The translations under genes and the position numbers were made by a program. Below, piece by piece: positions 44,329 to 55,564 of a stretch of 64,000 bases of DNA. The notes beneath the pieces were generated by a model, which had not been told where the DNA came from, did no database searches, and saw only the letters and a program-made list of their open reading frames with translations. The stretch spans positions 1,792,573 to 1,856,572 of the forward strand of contig CM066297.1 in the NCBI GenBank assembly GCA_033816765.1, in the 5' to 3' direction. This DNA is from Nothopassalora personata (taxonomy: Eukaryota > Ascomycota > Dothideomycetes > Mycosphaerellales > Mycosphaerellaceae). The stretch's first letter is position 1. The number at the start of each line of letters is the position of its first letter.

Positions 44329-44791
44329 TGTTAGGTTTAGTATAACCTAATGATATTACAAGTTAAGAAGATAAGCTTAATTAGGTTTGTTCTCGGGCCG
44401 ATAGGAAGTTAAGGGAGAGTAATAAAGCAGTAGCTATCTTGTCTTATAAAGACTAAGTAGCAGTAAGGTAGAGGTTAGGTTATAGTGTATTCTAAACAGT
44501 GATATTAAATAGTGAGTTAAACGCCTCGAAGCTATAAGGGATTCTTAGCGTTCCTAAATATAAAGGAAATTATTATTAATCTACTCGAATCTATTAATCT
44601 GCTTTATAGACCATATAGAGCAATAGATTAATTAGTGTCGTGCTCTGTTCTAATACATTAATCTGCTTTATAGATTATATAGAGTAATAGATCACTCTAC
44701 GGTAGCTATGCCTTTCCGGCTGTAGTTACGCCTACTTAACTGTAGAGGCTCTAATTAGTCGCTAAGCATTAGCTTAATTAGACCCGTAACA
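44329..44791 (-). repeat. 3' LTR of chromovirus E
   Basis: 463 bp from TGTTAGGTTTAG to GACCCGTAACA in plus-strand reading. The purine tract complement CTATCCCCCTC follows. It keeps both standard TG/CA ends. Confidence 0.88.
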
Positions 44792-44885
44792 CTATCCCCC
44801 TCTTAGCTTAGCTCGCTACGAGCTTAGGTTATAGTCCTACCGCCTTGTCCCTTCGTTTAGTGTTCTTATTTATGTCTTTCTTAAT

Positions 44886-45500
44886 ATGCTAAAGGCTCCT
44901 TCTTCCTCGAGTACCTCTCGTCGTCTTAAGTTAGCGAAAACTATCGACAACTTTAGAGAAATAATAGTGCGGTCTTGTTCTAACTATTGGGCGCATTCGC
45001 GGTTATATAAGGTGTACGTGTTATCGGGGCGGTATAATAAGTGTATTCGTCGAAACATCCGTTATAATATAAAGGTGTCGCGTTCCGAGTTCGATCGCCT
45101 TATTAGTAAAAAGAAGAAATTGCAGCGGTAGATAAAGGAAGCCCGCGAGGCTTAAGAGCGTGCTCGCGAGGCCCTAAATACTACGTATATAAAGGAAGAA
45201 CGGTTACGTAGGTAGATAGAGCTCGTAGATTAGAGAGCTAACGAGGCTATTACCGTAGAGTCGGCGAACCTATTAGAGCTAGAGTAGGAGGAGTTAGCGG
45301 ACTTCTACCTAGCTCCTAACACTTAGAATCTTTTAGTCGACTAAGGTTATAATATCTCCTCCGATTTCTAGTTATATAGTCCTCCTTCTCTTCGAGGTTC
45401 TTCCGGTGCTAGAAATACTCTATTAGAAGTAGCCGGTAGTTCTTAAGGTTTCTTTCTAGTTCCTAGGTATTTTCTAATTCGTCGTATCCTTTCTATTTAA
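44886..45500 (+). pseudogene. Opposite-strand Zn2Cys6-like accessory frame of E
   Basis: ATG 44886 opens 81 uninterrupted codons and the frame holds to tandem TAA at 45498-45503, 204 codons in all. The cluster reads C-x2-Y-x6-Y-x8-Y-x2-C-x6-Y, six cysteine positions once RIP is allowed for. SEFDRLISKKKKLQR and a charged helical stretch follow, then an acidic part (LLELE-EELADFYLAPN) and the tail LVPRYFLIRRILSI. The last 100 bp lie opposite the pol chromodomain. The frame has kept its length through heavy mutation, as expected for a real gene of the element before RIP. Function unknown. Confidence 0.7.
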
Positions 45501-48500
45501 TAAGGTATCGCTAACCTTTCTTATCTAGGATTTTTTCGACTTCAAATTCGTTTTCTACTTCTAGCTCGAAATAGAAACTTTCCTAGTAGGGTGTTTCGGC
45601 GTCTACGGGTTCTAACTTAGAGATATAGAAGACTAGGTGGATTTTTGCGTTAGGTAGTAGTCGTAGACGGTAGTTAACTAGTCCTATAACTTCATCGATA
45701 AAAAATGGTCCGACCTTAACGTAACCTAGTTTCTTAGTCTATCTTCTTATTCTTAAGTTTTTTGTAAGGAGATAGACCTTATCCCCCTCTTTTAGTAGAG
45801 GTGCTATTGTTCTTATGTCCTACCGTTATTAAGACAGTTTTTATTATGCATCTTCGATCGCCTTACGTGCTTTTTTATGTACTTCCTTAAGAGTGTCCGT
45901 CGTTACGATCGCTCTTTCGGCTTATGGATAGGATCTAGGTGTTCCGAATAGGTTAGGATCTTTCCTAAAGTTCGCATAAAATAGTGTCGTTAAAGTTGTC
46001 TCCGATTTGTAGTTGTTTAGTACAATCTACGCTATTAGTAGCAATGAAACCTAGTTGTCTTATGCGTAGTTAATGTAGTGTCGTAGGTGTTACTCGAGTG
46101 TTTAATTCATCCTCTCCGTTTATCCGTCTGTTTCTAGATAATATACTATTAATAGCTTATGTCTTTAAGACATTCTAATCGTTCCTATAAGCGTTTTCTA
46201 GTAGTTCGATATAAATAGCTTATCTCTATCCGTTATAAACGTTTAAGGGAATCCGTAGTATCGGATAAGTCTATCTAGTACAAGGTATCCGAGCTGCTCT
46301 ATATTATATATCTCTAATGTAGGAATGAAGTGTACGTATTTTATAAGTCTATTAACTATAACTAGTATGATGTCGTATAGTTATTTCGTAACTTAGTCTA
46401 TTAACGGTAGGAGTTTCGTAATAAAGTCTCTTATAACTTCGTCCTATAGTTTCGTCGGTAGTGTCCTAAACTGTAGGTAACCGTATTTTGTATGTCTCGT
46501 AGCCTTGTTTCGTTAGTAGTATACGTATTGTTTAATGTAGCGTAACACCTTAAGTCTTATCTATAGGAATAAGAAACTGCGTTATATTAGGTCTATTATC
46601 TTTAAAGTTCTAGGGTGTCCGTAAGTTACTCCGTCGTAATGTTATCGTATGCATTCTTCTTCTCGATCCTTTAGTACTTAGTATTTTCCTTGCGATATAG
46701 GGAATTGTTCGTCCTTATCGCCTAATATCCGTACGATGTTATGAAATTCTCTTATGTTAGCGCTAAGACTTCCGTCGGGGTTCGTCTTTAGTACTTTATG
46801 TTGTACTAGTCCTTTTCCTTCTATGTAGTCGCTTCTTCGGCTCAACGCGTCGGCGCGGCTATTCTCTCGTCCTAGAGTATATTTAATTTCGAACTTATAC
46901 TGTCTTAGTAGCTCCGACTAGCGGGCTTGCCTTCGGGTAAGTTCTTTCGTCGTCGTGAAGTACGTAAGATTCTTATAGTTAGAAAGAATCGTTAACTTCG
47001 GTAGGCCCTCGACATATACTCTCTAATATTGTATAGTAGCAACAATAGCTAGAAGCTCTTTATTATGGATGTCGTAGTTCTGTTCCGCTATAGTCATTTT
47101 CCGGGAGTAATAGGCTACTGGGTGTCTCTACCTATCGTGTGTCTATGTTAGATACGCGCTGTTACGGTTCGGATGAAGGACGGTGCAGGACGTGGCATGG
47201 GGAGGAAGAATCAGAAGACACGAACCAATCGCTAGGAAGAGAAAGGGACCCCACGTCCGGGTCACGTGCACGACCGCGCGCTTAGTGCATGGTCGAACAC
47301 GACCGCAGAAGTAGCGTATGGACGTACACGACCACACGACCAGACGACCGGTCGAGTGGACAGACGGACATCTAACACCGGATGGCATACGAACCTCCTT
47401 TGTATTTAGGAACGCTAGAAACCCTTATGGTTCTGATGCGTTCAACTCATGTTACTATCTCACTGATTGGAATACAACTCTTATTCCTATCATTCATCTT
47501 CGCTCAGCTTGCTTCAGCCTCTCCAAAGAATAATACCGCCACGTGACTTGACTTATCTCTCTTTTGAGACTAGCCCTGGAACGAGACAATAACACGCGCC
47601 TATTGCTATATTAGACGTATCGGTCTCGATGTGGACTTCCTTACTACTATCGAATAGTCGAAGCGTAGGGGCTAAAGCGTATTGTTCCTTAAGTTTCTTA
47701 AACGCTTTAATCTGTTCCTTTCCCTATTTCTAGGTAACGTCTTTTCTCGTAAGTATCGTTATTAGTACTACTGTCTTTACGTAGTCCTTAATAAATTTCC
47801 GGTTGTAGTTCGCTAGTCTAAGGAATGATTATACGTTCTTAACTGTTTTTAGTTCTAGCTATTCTCTAATTAACTATGTCTTCGTAGGGTCGATCGTTAT
47901 TTCTATAGTGCTAATAATAAAGCCTAAGAATTTAACTTCTTTCTTATAGAATTTATATTTCTCGGGTGCTGTCTTAAATCCTAAACGCGTAAGTCGTTCG
48001 AATACGTCCTAGACTTACTTTACGTATTCCTATAGGGATCCTTTCGTGTAGACTAGTATGTCGTCTATATAGGCGATAACGCATACATCGAGTAGGTCTC
48101 TAAGTGTCTTATTAATAAGGTCCTAACAGGATACGGGTGCGTTAGTCAATCCTATTAGCATAACTAAGAATTCGTAAAGTCCGTATCTTGTTCTAAAAGC
48201 GGTTTTCCATTCTTCTCCTTCCGCTATCCGTATAGCGTAGAAGGCATCTCGTAGGTTAATCTTCGTGTACTAGTCTAATCCGGTTAATCTATCTTGCGCT
48301 TCTTCGATGTTAGGTAGCGGGTATCGGTTCTTAATCGTAATCTCGTTTAGCTTCCTATAGTCTTGTACGAGTCGTTACTTCCCGTTTACTTTTAGAACGA
48401 ACATACATAGAGTTCCTACACTTAAGGTAGATCTTCTTATCTATCCTTTAGCTAGCTTCTCCCTTAGCTATTCTCGTAGGGTCTATAGCTCTTTCTTAGA

Positions 48501-49300
48501 CATTTAATATAGGGGTCCCTATAGAGGCTCTTTTCCTAGCTAAATGTTTTATCTTATAATCCTATAGTTAGTACTTAGGTAAGGCATCCTAACCTCTTTC
48601 CTCTTTAAAGAGTCGCGACTACTTACGATACTCTTTAGGAATACTTAACTCTAAGATATTAGTATCCTTCAATAGTGCGTTACTTCTATTACTACTAGTA
48701 ACTTCGTAACCCGGCGGCCCTACGCTAGTGTCTATCCCGGTCGAAGGTAGTTCTTCTATCCTTCTATTCGGCGTAAGCTATATCCTATTTAGCTGTCTCT
48801 TTACCTTATCTACTAGTAAACGCTACCGCTACGTAGGCTAAATGTCGATAACGCAGTCGCATTCCCTAAATGTAAGTACTCCTCTTCTCTAGTCGATTGC
48901 TAGGTTGTGCTTTCTTAACTAAGGCATACCTAGTACGATGTTATAACTAGCTATGTTAGTAACATCTAAAATAATCTCCTCGTAGTGCCGTTAGATAGTA
49001 AGTGGTAGCGGTATCGTCTCGCGCTCTATACTAGGTAAGGATAATCCGTCTACCGCGATTAATTCATAACCCTCTTTCTTCTTATAGGTAGCGATCCTAT
49101 GTCTTATAACAAATAATTCGGAGGTAAAGTTCCCGCTTACTCCGGAATCTATTATAGCATCTGTCTTATGCCCGTTAACGATAATTTTAGTTCAAAATAC
49201 TGTTATCGTTAGTAATGCTTAAGCCTTTTCTATGTTATAGAACTCCCTTTAGTCGCTTATTTCTAGGGAGTTAATCCTTTTCCCTATTCGTATATAGAAC
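45440..49300 (-). pseudogene. pol of chromovirus E, interrupted by a solo LTR
   Basis: Protease (about 49.2-49.0 kb), RT (48.6-47.95 kb), RNase H (47.7-46.85 kb, split by the solo LTR), integrase (46.75-45.75 kb) and chromodomain (ILDKKG, then LIK-KGYDELENT, about 45.57-45.44 kb). Gln/Trp-type stops throughout. The tract around RNase H and RT is almost identical to C. Confidence 0.8.
47160..47594. mobile_element. Solo LTR of the A family, same insertion as in C
   Basis: 435 bp, flanked by CGCGC on both sides, and I found no difference from 26021-26455. Same site and same duplication mean one insertion event that was later copied. Confidence 0.9.
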
Positions 49301-49569
49301 GTCGTGATTCGTATCTCGAGGCCTCCGCTTAAACCTAGCGCGAGCCTTTCTATATCTACACCTATATTTAGTAATGTTCCTAGATCTTCTACGTTTCTAA
49401 GTAGAGTACGCGTGCGTGTTATACTACGTTACGTAATTTATTCGATATAAATGTTCCTAACGGTATAAGGTATCCGGTTCCTGTTATTCGGCTCCCTATT
49501 GGTAGTCGTTCTATAATAGCGGTTACTAGATTCTCGGTTGTTTTTATAAGTAGGTATCCCTAGGCTATG

Positions 49570-51215
49570 CCTCGTAGGGTGTCGAGTGTCTTATTAAACT
49601 TAATAGAGTGTAGCATCCTTCGTCCGCCTATCTTAGGTAGGAATTCTTCGTGCCTTCTTTATAGGTATACGATTATGTTATATAATTTCTTAGGTGCGTT
49701 AATCGTAAAGGTTAGTTGTTTATTATCGTCGTTAGTGTCGCTCTCTTCTCCTTCGGAGGAATCTTCTTCGCTTAATTCTTCCGGATCCTAATCTTCTTCG
49801 ATAGTATCTAGCCCGGTAGTTTCTTAACTTTCTTCCTATGGTTCCGGTAACTATAATCCGTTCTATCCTAGGTCCTGGTTTTCTTTATTGCTTTTATTGT
49901 TATTAAAGTAGGATTCGTCGATGTCTACTTCTCGGAGCGTAGCGTTTTGCCTATACGTCGCTCCTAGGGTTCCTCTCGGTTATTAAGGCTAATACCCTAC
50001 GCCTAACTTCGCGGCGTAGTAAACTTAACACGAGTCTTAGTAACAGAATCGCTAATAAAGGCTTCTATAACCATTTCGAGACTCGGATTCGATCTCGTAG
50101 TCGACTCTTCGTATTATTATGTTAAACTGTCGTAGTTAGTTCTTCGCATTAAATAGAATAACTACTATTTACTACCTATAGTATCCTCCTCGTCCTTCTA
50201 AGGGGTCTAGGAGAGGCGTCGTGCTTCTATTACTAGCTCTCTCCCCTACTCTCCGAGTATAGTCGGTATCTCCTTAAGATCTAACGCTACTCTTAGATTT
50301 ACTAGTTCGGGGTTGCATTATGTTAAACTATTCGCGGCGTACTATATTCTTACCGCGGTAGTCCCTTACTAAGTAGCTAGGTTTACTACATCCGTAGTAA
50401 GTTCGTGTTTCTTTCGAACTCCGGGATACTCTGTTCCCGTTGCTGTTCCTAATCTTACGACCTTTCTTAGTAACGTCGAGTTCTATTAGTTATAGTCCGT
50501 AGTACGGTTTGTCCCTAGGCTTATTGTTATAGTTATCGTAGAAGCCTCTATTACGGTTGTTATAGCCTAGTGTGTATCTAGCCTTTCCGGATACCTTAGA
50601 ATCGTATCGTCGTTCTATAGCTCTCTCGTAGAGCTTATCGTTAAGATCAATCGTAACTCTAACGAGGTCGCCTAAGCTATCGATCTTCCGACCGTCCCTT
50701 ATTAACTCGTCCTTAACATGCTCCTTTAGTCCTCTTCGGTATATAACTTAAAGTGCTTCGTCGTCCTAATTGGTAAGTTACGCGTATTCCTAGAATTTAG
50801 TAGCATATTCGGTAGTAGATGTCTTCTAAGTCAAATGCTAAATAACACGAACGGTAGTAGCAATCTTATTAGAGATACTAAAGACGCTCTTTATAGTATG
50901 CTTAAGATAGTTATATAACCTAAAGATCCGTCGGCATTGTCTTCTCCGTTACTGTCTAGGTACTTCCTAAGGAATAGTTTAACCTAATGCTATGCTCGTC
51001 CTCTTAAGAAGGTAGTAGCAAAGATAGGCTTAAGGTTCTTAGGCATAGAGTTAAATAAGAAGTATATGTCTATCTAAGAGACCTAAGTGTCGAACTTGTC
51101 TCGGTCGCTATAGTAGTATTCTAGCTTACTAACCTTAAGGGTGTCGTTGCCTATATAAGTAGCTAAGGCATTAATAGCATCGTTCGCGGTCTAAGGTCGT
51201 CGGGCTCTACTTACT
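49570..51215 (-). pseudogene. gag of chromovirus E
   Basis: Acidic serine-rich stretch (49.79-49.73 kb), degraded zinc knuckle near 50.4 kb, helical capsid region 51.15-50.65 kb. Gln-type stops throughout. Collinear with C without the two C-specific solo LTRs. Confidence 0.65.
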
Positions 51216-51278
51216 TTACTAGGGGCGGGTGTTCCCCGTTCACTCTATCGGTCTCCTATCGTAGAGGGCGTTTAAAGC

Positions 51279-51741
51279 TATTAGGTTTAGTATAACCTAA
51301 TAATATTACAAGTTAAGAAGATAAGCTCAATCGGGTTTATTCTCGGGCCGATAGGAAGTTAAGGGAGAGTAATAAAGTAGTAGCTGTCTTATCTTATAAA
51401 GACTAAGTAGCAGTAAGGTAGAGGTTAGGTTATAGTGTATTCTAAACAGTAATATTAAACAGTAAGTTAAACGCCTCGAAGCTATAAGGGATTCTTAGCG
51501 TTCCTAAATACAAAGGAAATTATTATTAATCTACTCTAATCTATTAATCTGCTTTATAGATTATATAGAGCAACAGATCAATTAGTGTCGTGCTCTGTTC
51601 TAATCTGTTAATCTGCTTTACAGATTATACAGAGCAACAGATTACTCTACGGTAGCTGTGCCTTTCCGGCTATAGTTGCGCCCACTTAACTGTAGAGGCT
51701 CTAATTAGTCGCTAAGCATCAGCTCAATTGGATCCGTAACA
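51279..51741 (-). repeat. 5' LTR of chromovirus E
   Basis: 463 bp, TATTAGGTTTAG to GGATCCGTAACA. Equal in length to the 3' LTR. Directly followed by the outer LTR element. Confidence 0.87.
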
Positions 51742-52788
51742 AGTAGCTAGAGAAGGGAAGGTTAGATCTCTCCTTATAGCGGTTATATACGCTACCGAAG
51801 TACTAAATAAGATAGTCTATAGCGGAAGCCTATAAGGTAGGAAGGTAGTTCTAACTACTATTAAGGTTTATAGTTATAGTATTAGAGATACAACCTTGAG
51901 GATCGACTATTATATAATTAAAGTCCTAGGTAGCCGCGTTAATCTAACCTTAGTTTAGTAGGTTAGTAATACTACCCTTAGTAGTTAGAAGCTTCTTCTT
52001 ATAGAAGGCAACCTTAAGGGATACTATAGTAAGCTATAAGGTTATATTCTCTTAGTAATCTTACGCTTACTATCGATAATCTACTTAACTAGTCTAAGTA
52101 CCTTAATAAGGGTCTTACGCTTAGAGAGCTTACTAGATATAGGTAGGCCCTTTCTACTATTACTAGGAGGACGCTTATTAGGATCGTTACTGTTACTAGA
52201 GCTAGTTCTACTACTAAAGACGTTACTAGCGTTATTAAACTAGTTTATAGGAGTCTACTTAATAACATCTACTATAATACTACTTATAAGTTAGTAAATA
52301 CCCTTAAAATATTATTATATATATAGTATACCTTACTAAAGCTTCTTAAAAAGCTTTAGGAGTATATATATAGTAGTTATTAGTATATATAACCGTATAT
52401 AGTAGTCTAGAAGTAGGTAAGAGAGGCGTAAAGTAGTATAAAGTAGAGAGAGTTGTTTAGTAAAGAACTAGCTTCTTTTATATATACTTATAAGGTCTAT
52501 ATATTACTACCTAGCTATAAGAGCCTTCTTAAGCCGAGAGAACCTTCTATTTACTTCTAAAAGCGGAAAGATAAGGCCTAAATATGTCTAAAAGTAGGTC
52601 TATAAAGATCTCTTATATATATATATATATATATATAGATCTAATAAGATCGCTATCCTTAGTATATACTTACTTATAGCTAATCTAGTATCTAAAGCTA
52701 GTAAAGGTGTTTAAGACTAATATAGTAATATAGGTAATATTAAGTTAATTAGACTACCTTTATAACAGTTAGTCTAAAGGGGGAGTAT
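51742..52788 (+). mobile_element. 3' internal part of the outer LTR element
   Basis: A plus-strand degenerate frame from about 52.06 to 52.6 kb (KGLTLRELTRYRQA, then TSVIKLVYRSLLNNI, then KLVNTLKILLYI) is helical and unlike any pol domain I know. A (TA)13 tract follows, and then the purine-rich AAAGGGGGAGTA at 52776-52787 immediately before the 88-bp LTR. I take it as the 3' end of the element whose 5' LTR is at 6803. Copia affiliation is a guess. Confidence 0.5.
52614..52639. repeat. (TA)13 microsatellite
   Basis: Twenty-six bases of pure TA, flanked by AGATCTCT on the left and GATCTAAT on the right. Confidence 0.95.
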
Positions 52789-52876
52789 TATAAATTAGGT
52801 AACTAATAGCTATATTAGTTAGGATTTAGTATATATATACTATATTATACTGTTTCTATAGCTAGATAGTCTTATA
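52789..52876 (+). repeat. 88-bp LTR-like sequence, right edge of the transposon block
   Basis: Partner of 6803-6890. It reads TATAAATTAGG where the left copy has TGTGAATTAGG, and CTTATA where the left has CTTACA; these are G to A and C to T changes. Host-like sequence resumes a few bases later. Confidence 0.7.
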
Positions 52877-53033
52877 CCCTATAGCAATTTATAAGGGTTA
52901 CTAATCCACCCTATCGTTTCAATCTAGAAGCTTGTACTCGTCAAATACCTATCTACAACATGCCTAAGCCGCGCATTAGCTACGGCACCTAAGCCACGTG
53001 TTGGCGCAGTAAAACCAACAAGGCCTACGAGAA

Positions 53034-53228
53034 CTAATCTAGTTGGTACGGATTATTTGCAGAGACTAGCTCTATCAATCTGTCGAAATAGATATCCGTA
53101 TTGACTAGATTCGCGACCACTATCATTGCGATGTCCAAAATCCCATAGCTTGTCTTGGGTGGATTGTGTGATCGGAGCGACCTTATAACATCACCCAACA
53201 GCTCGACAAGCATTGGCGATGATCTCAC
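53034..53228 (-). pseudogene. Helical C-terminal fragment, possibly of a transcription-factor-like gene
   Basis: A 64-codon minus-strand frame (VELLGDVIRSLRSHNPPK, then YGILDIAMIVVANLVN, then DIYFDRLIEL) has coding-like character. It resembles the helical end of fungal transcription factor domain proteins. The gene at 54351-55510 on the same strand ends early, and this could be its displaced 3' end, 1.1 kb away, or the remains of a relative. No splice path is convincing. Confidence 0.35.
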
Positions 53229-54350
53229 TACGCTACCTGTGCTACGCTGGCTGCTGCATGCGTCATTGACAATCTTCCATTCTATGAGCTGTGACGAATG
53301 AGAGATACGCTAGTCATCGGCATGTCCTTGCCAATCTCATGGACTGTGCGTATGCTGCGCAGCGGACCGCTTCTACACTTCGTAACGATGATATGGCGGA
53401 CTTTGCTATTTGCTCGCTAGAAAATCGCTGCCCACGACCTCGCATGACCGTACGTCCAAAACCAAGGGATTGATCCTCGGTCGGATGTGGGCTTCGTACC
53501 GTGACCCATCTTCCGGCACCTTTAGGCGCAGCGGGTGTCTGCAGCTCCTGACCCGCGTCCGGCGGGGCGATTACCGTGAGATGACGCTCTACAGATCTCT
53601 GAACCATCATCTCATCTGGATCATCAAGGCTGCGCAAATGTGATCTCTGGCGTCAACGAGGAGACGGTCAACCCACCAACATCGACTCGTCGACACGCTG
53701 TGATAGTCAACGTATCCTAATCGGTCTGATGGGCTGCATTAATGCAATTTGACGCTGCTATCGCGGGGACATGCAATTATCCGTCCGCCAAACCTTACAA
53801 TCCAGCTCTCTGTACAAACTGCAGTACAGCTCCAAGGAGCCGCCCACGCGTCTGTCATCAATCTCGGCGGCGGCATCCGCATCGCGCTATGTGCTTCTAC
53901 TGGCTGATGAACGGTGCCTTACATGAAGATCTCTATCGGCGAAGTGCGAGTAGCTGGAGCGATTCCGACTGGATGCTGTGTCAGGCACCCGTATGCAGAG
54001 CAGGGATAAGTCATTTCGTAGATTTGGGATTCTGCGAAGTTCGCGGTCCTATCTACGATACATTACTAGATTATGAGTTGATGCAGACAGCGCCAGCACT
54101 GCCGCGGCTGCGGGTTCTCTGAAACCTGTGTGTTGCCGCCCATACTTTGCTATGTTCTGGTTAGTCGCTTGCTGGATGCCCCCCTGTTGCCTTCGAGGCG
54201 CCTCGCTCAACGAGGTGCTCCCTCCCGTGTTCTTGGTCATGGACGGACTTTTCCCGAATCCTCGATGCGGTCTGCTTGCGCGTGCGTGTTGCTGACTCCT
54301 GTTTGTGGCAGTAAATCATGCGGGTAGTTGAGAATGAACAGGGGCTCTTG
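53229..54350. other. No supported gene
   Basis: Ordinary base composition without RIP. Several open frames of 60-126 codons on both strands overlap each other and show no domain. I see no repeat or RNA gene. Confidence 0.45.
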
Positions 54351-55510
54351 TCATTGAGATGTTGATTGAATGCCCATGAGAAAGAGCCTGCTGTCTGGTC
54401 TTGGGTGTCCATTTGTCGAAGAGAAAGCTGCTGGCGGAAAGTAGAGCGCACCGTTTGTGATATCAGAAGCATTAGAGTCGATCCAAAGTAGGATTCGTTC
54501 AAGCAGTCCATCGGCACCTAATTGTGGTAGGCCACCTCGTAGACTGATCATGCGTTGTAGACCAGTCATATGAGTGTGGAACGTGTTGCGGTCACCGAAC
54601 AAGAGCTCGTATGTAGCCATCTTGCCAACAGCAGCAATCATGACATCGCTCGTAGCCCGATCGTTCGGACCGTAGTCTACCAGCGCGCGGTTGATTTCCT
54701 GTATCGCCATGCCTCGCAATTGCAGTAGGTTGATTTGATGTGGTTGGCTCGGCCGTAGCTTGTTCCAGTGGGCCGCCGCTGTCAGAATCAACGCATGCAA
54801 TGGCGCGGGATCTGAGAAGACCAGACTCAAGAACTTGTCCCTCAATAGTGCGCGTGACGCTGGATCCGTTGCCGGTAGGTCAATCGACATCGAGTTGACA
54901 TAGTGATCCTGTGATAGGTAAGCAAGAGTAATGCTCAACGTTCAGCATCTTCACGCACCATAATTGGCCGAAGGTACGGGTGCCATTCTTCAGGGTACAC
55001 TTCGAGAGGGTTGATCCGAGTAAGAGGTGGTGGCGAGGGAGCCGGCGTCGCTAGCGAGCTGTCCTCAGGACTGCTGGTCTCTGATGGCCCCGATGACTCT
55101 ACGTATGATGTTCGCCGACTGTCAGGTACTTGGAGTGTGGGTGAGGCGAGACCGTCTGGCGATGATGCCTGTTGGTCTGGTCGTGTTTGCTCTGCTGCTG
55201 CACGTTTTCGCTGCTTCTCATGCTGCTTCGAGGTGACATGACTGCGAACACTCCTCCTCGTCGAAGCGTTCTTTGCATCCTTGGGATTGGTGAAGTTCAG
55301 AAAGCGAAAGTCGATCGATTCAACGGCTGATTCAGATTTGCTGCCTGAGGGAACTTTAGACTCTCCACGCATGTCGGACTTGATACCGCAACGGGTGAGT
55401 GTGGAAGAGAAGAACGTACTTCCACCCTCGGAGCGGCTAGACACCGGCGAGGCAGGGCCGCTTCCGGCCGGATGTGCTCTTGACAGCTCGGTATTGCGTT
55501 GGTTGGCCAT
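54351..55510 (-). CDS. Fungal transcription-factor-like protein, probably 3'-truncated
   Basis: Two exons, 55510-54959 and 54908-54351, joined by a 50-nt intron (GTGCGT to CACAG) in phase 0, giving 369 residues. The start at 55510 has a good context (ACCATGG); a longer start at 55564 is possible. The N-terminal half is Ser/Pro-rich and holds FRFLNFTNPKDAKN followed by RRSVRSHVTSKQHEKQRKR, a basic motif typical of filamentous-fungal proteins with a Fungal_trans_2-type helical domain and no Zn2Cys6 finger. The second exon has the start of that domain (DHYVNSMSIDLPATDP, then GLQRMISLRGGLPQLG). Relatives usually continue 100-200 residues further, so the stop at 54351 looks early. The gene lies about 1.5 kb from the RIPed block. 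A role in transcription is inferred from the family only. Confidence 0.65.
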
Positions 55511-55564
55511 GGTCCTTGTTATTGGCTTTGGCTGAATAGCTGAATGTGAGTTGGAGATTAGCAT

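Larger units (their letters stand above)
44329..51741 (-). mobile_element. Chromovirus E, minus strand
   Basis: LTR to LTR with 463-bp LTRs (44329-44791 and 51279-51741). Internal order matches C. It contains one solo LTR (47160-47594) at the same site as in C and has empty sites where C carries the other two. Flanks TATAG and AGTAG do not match, so no target duplication is visible. Confidence 0.88.

Noticed and set aside
53742..54122. 126-codon plus-strand ORF
   Set aside because: No recognisable feature; overlaps other frames of similar length.
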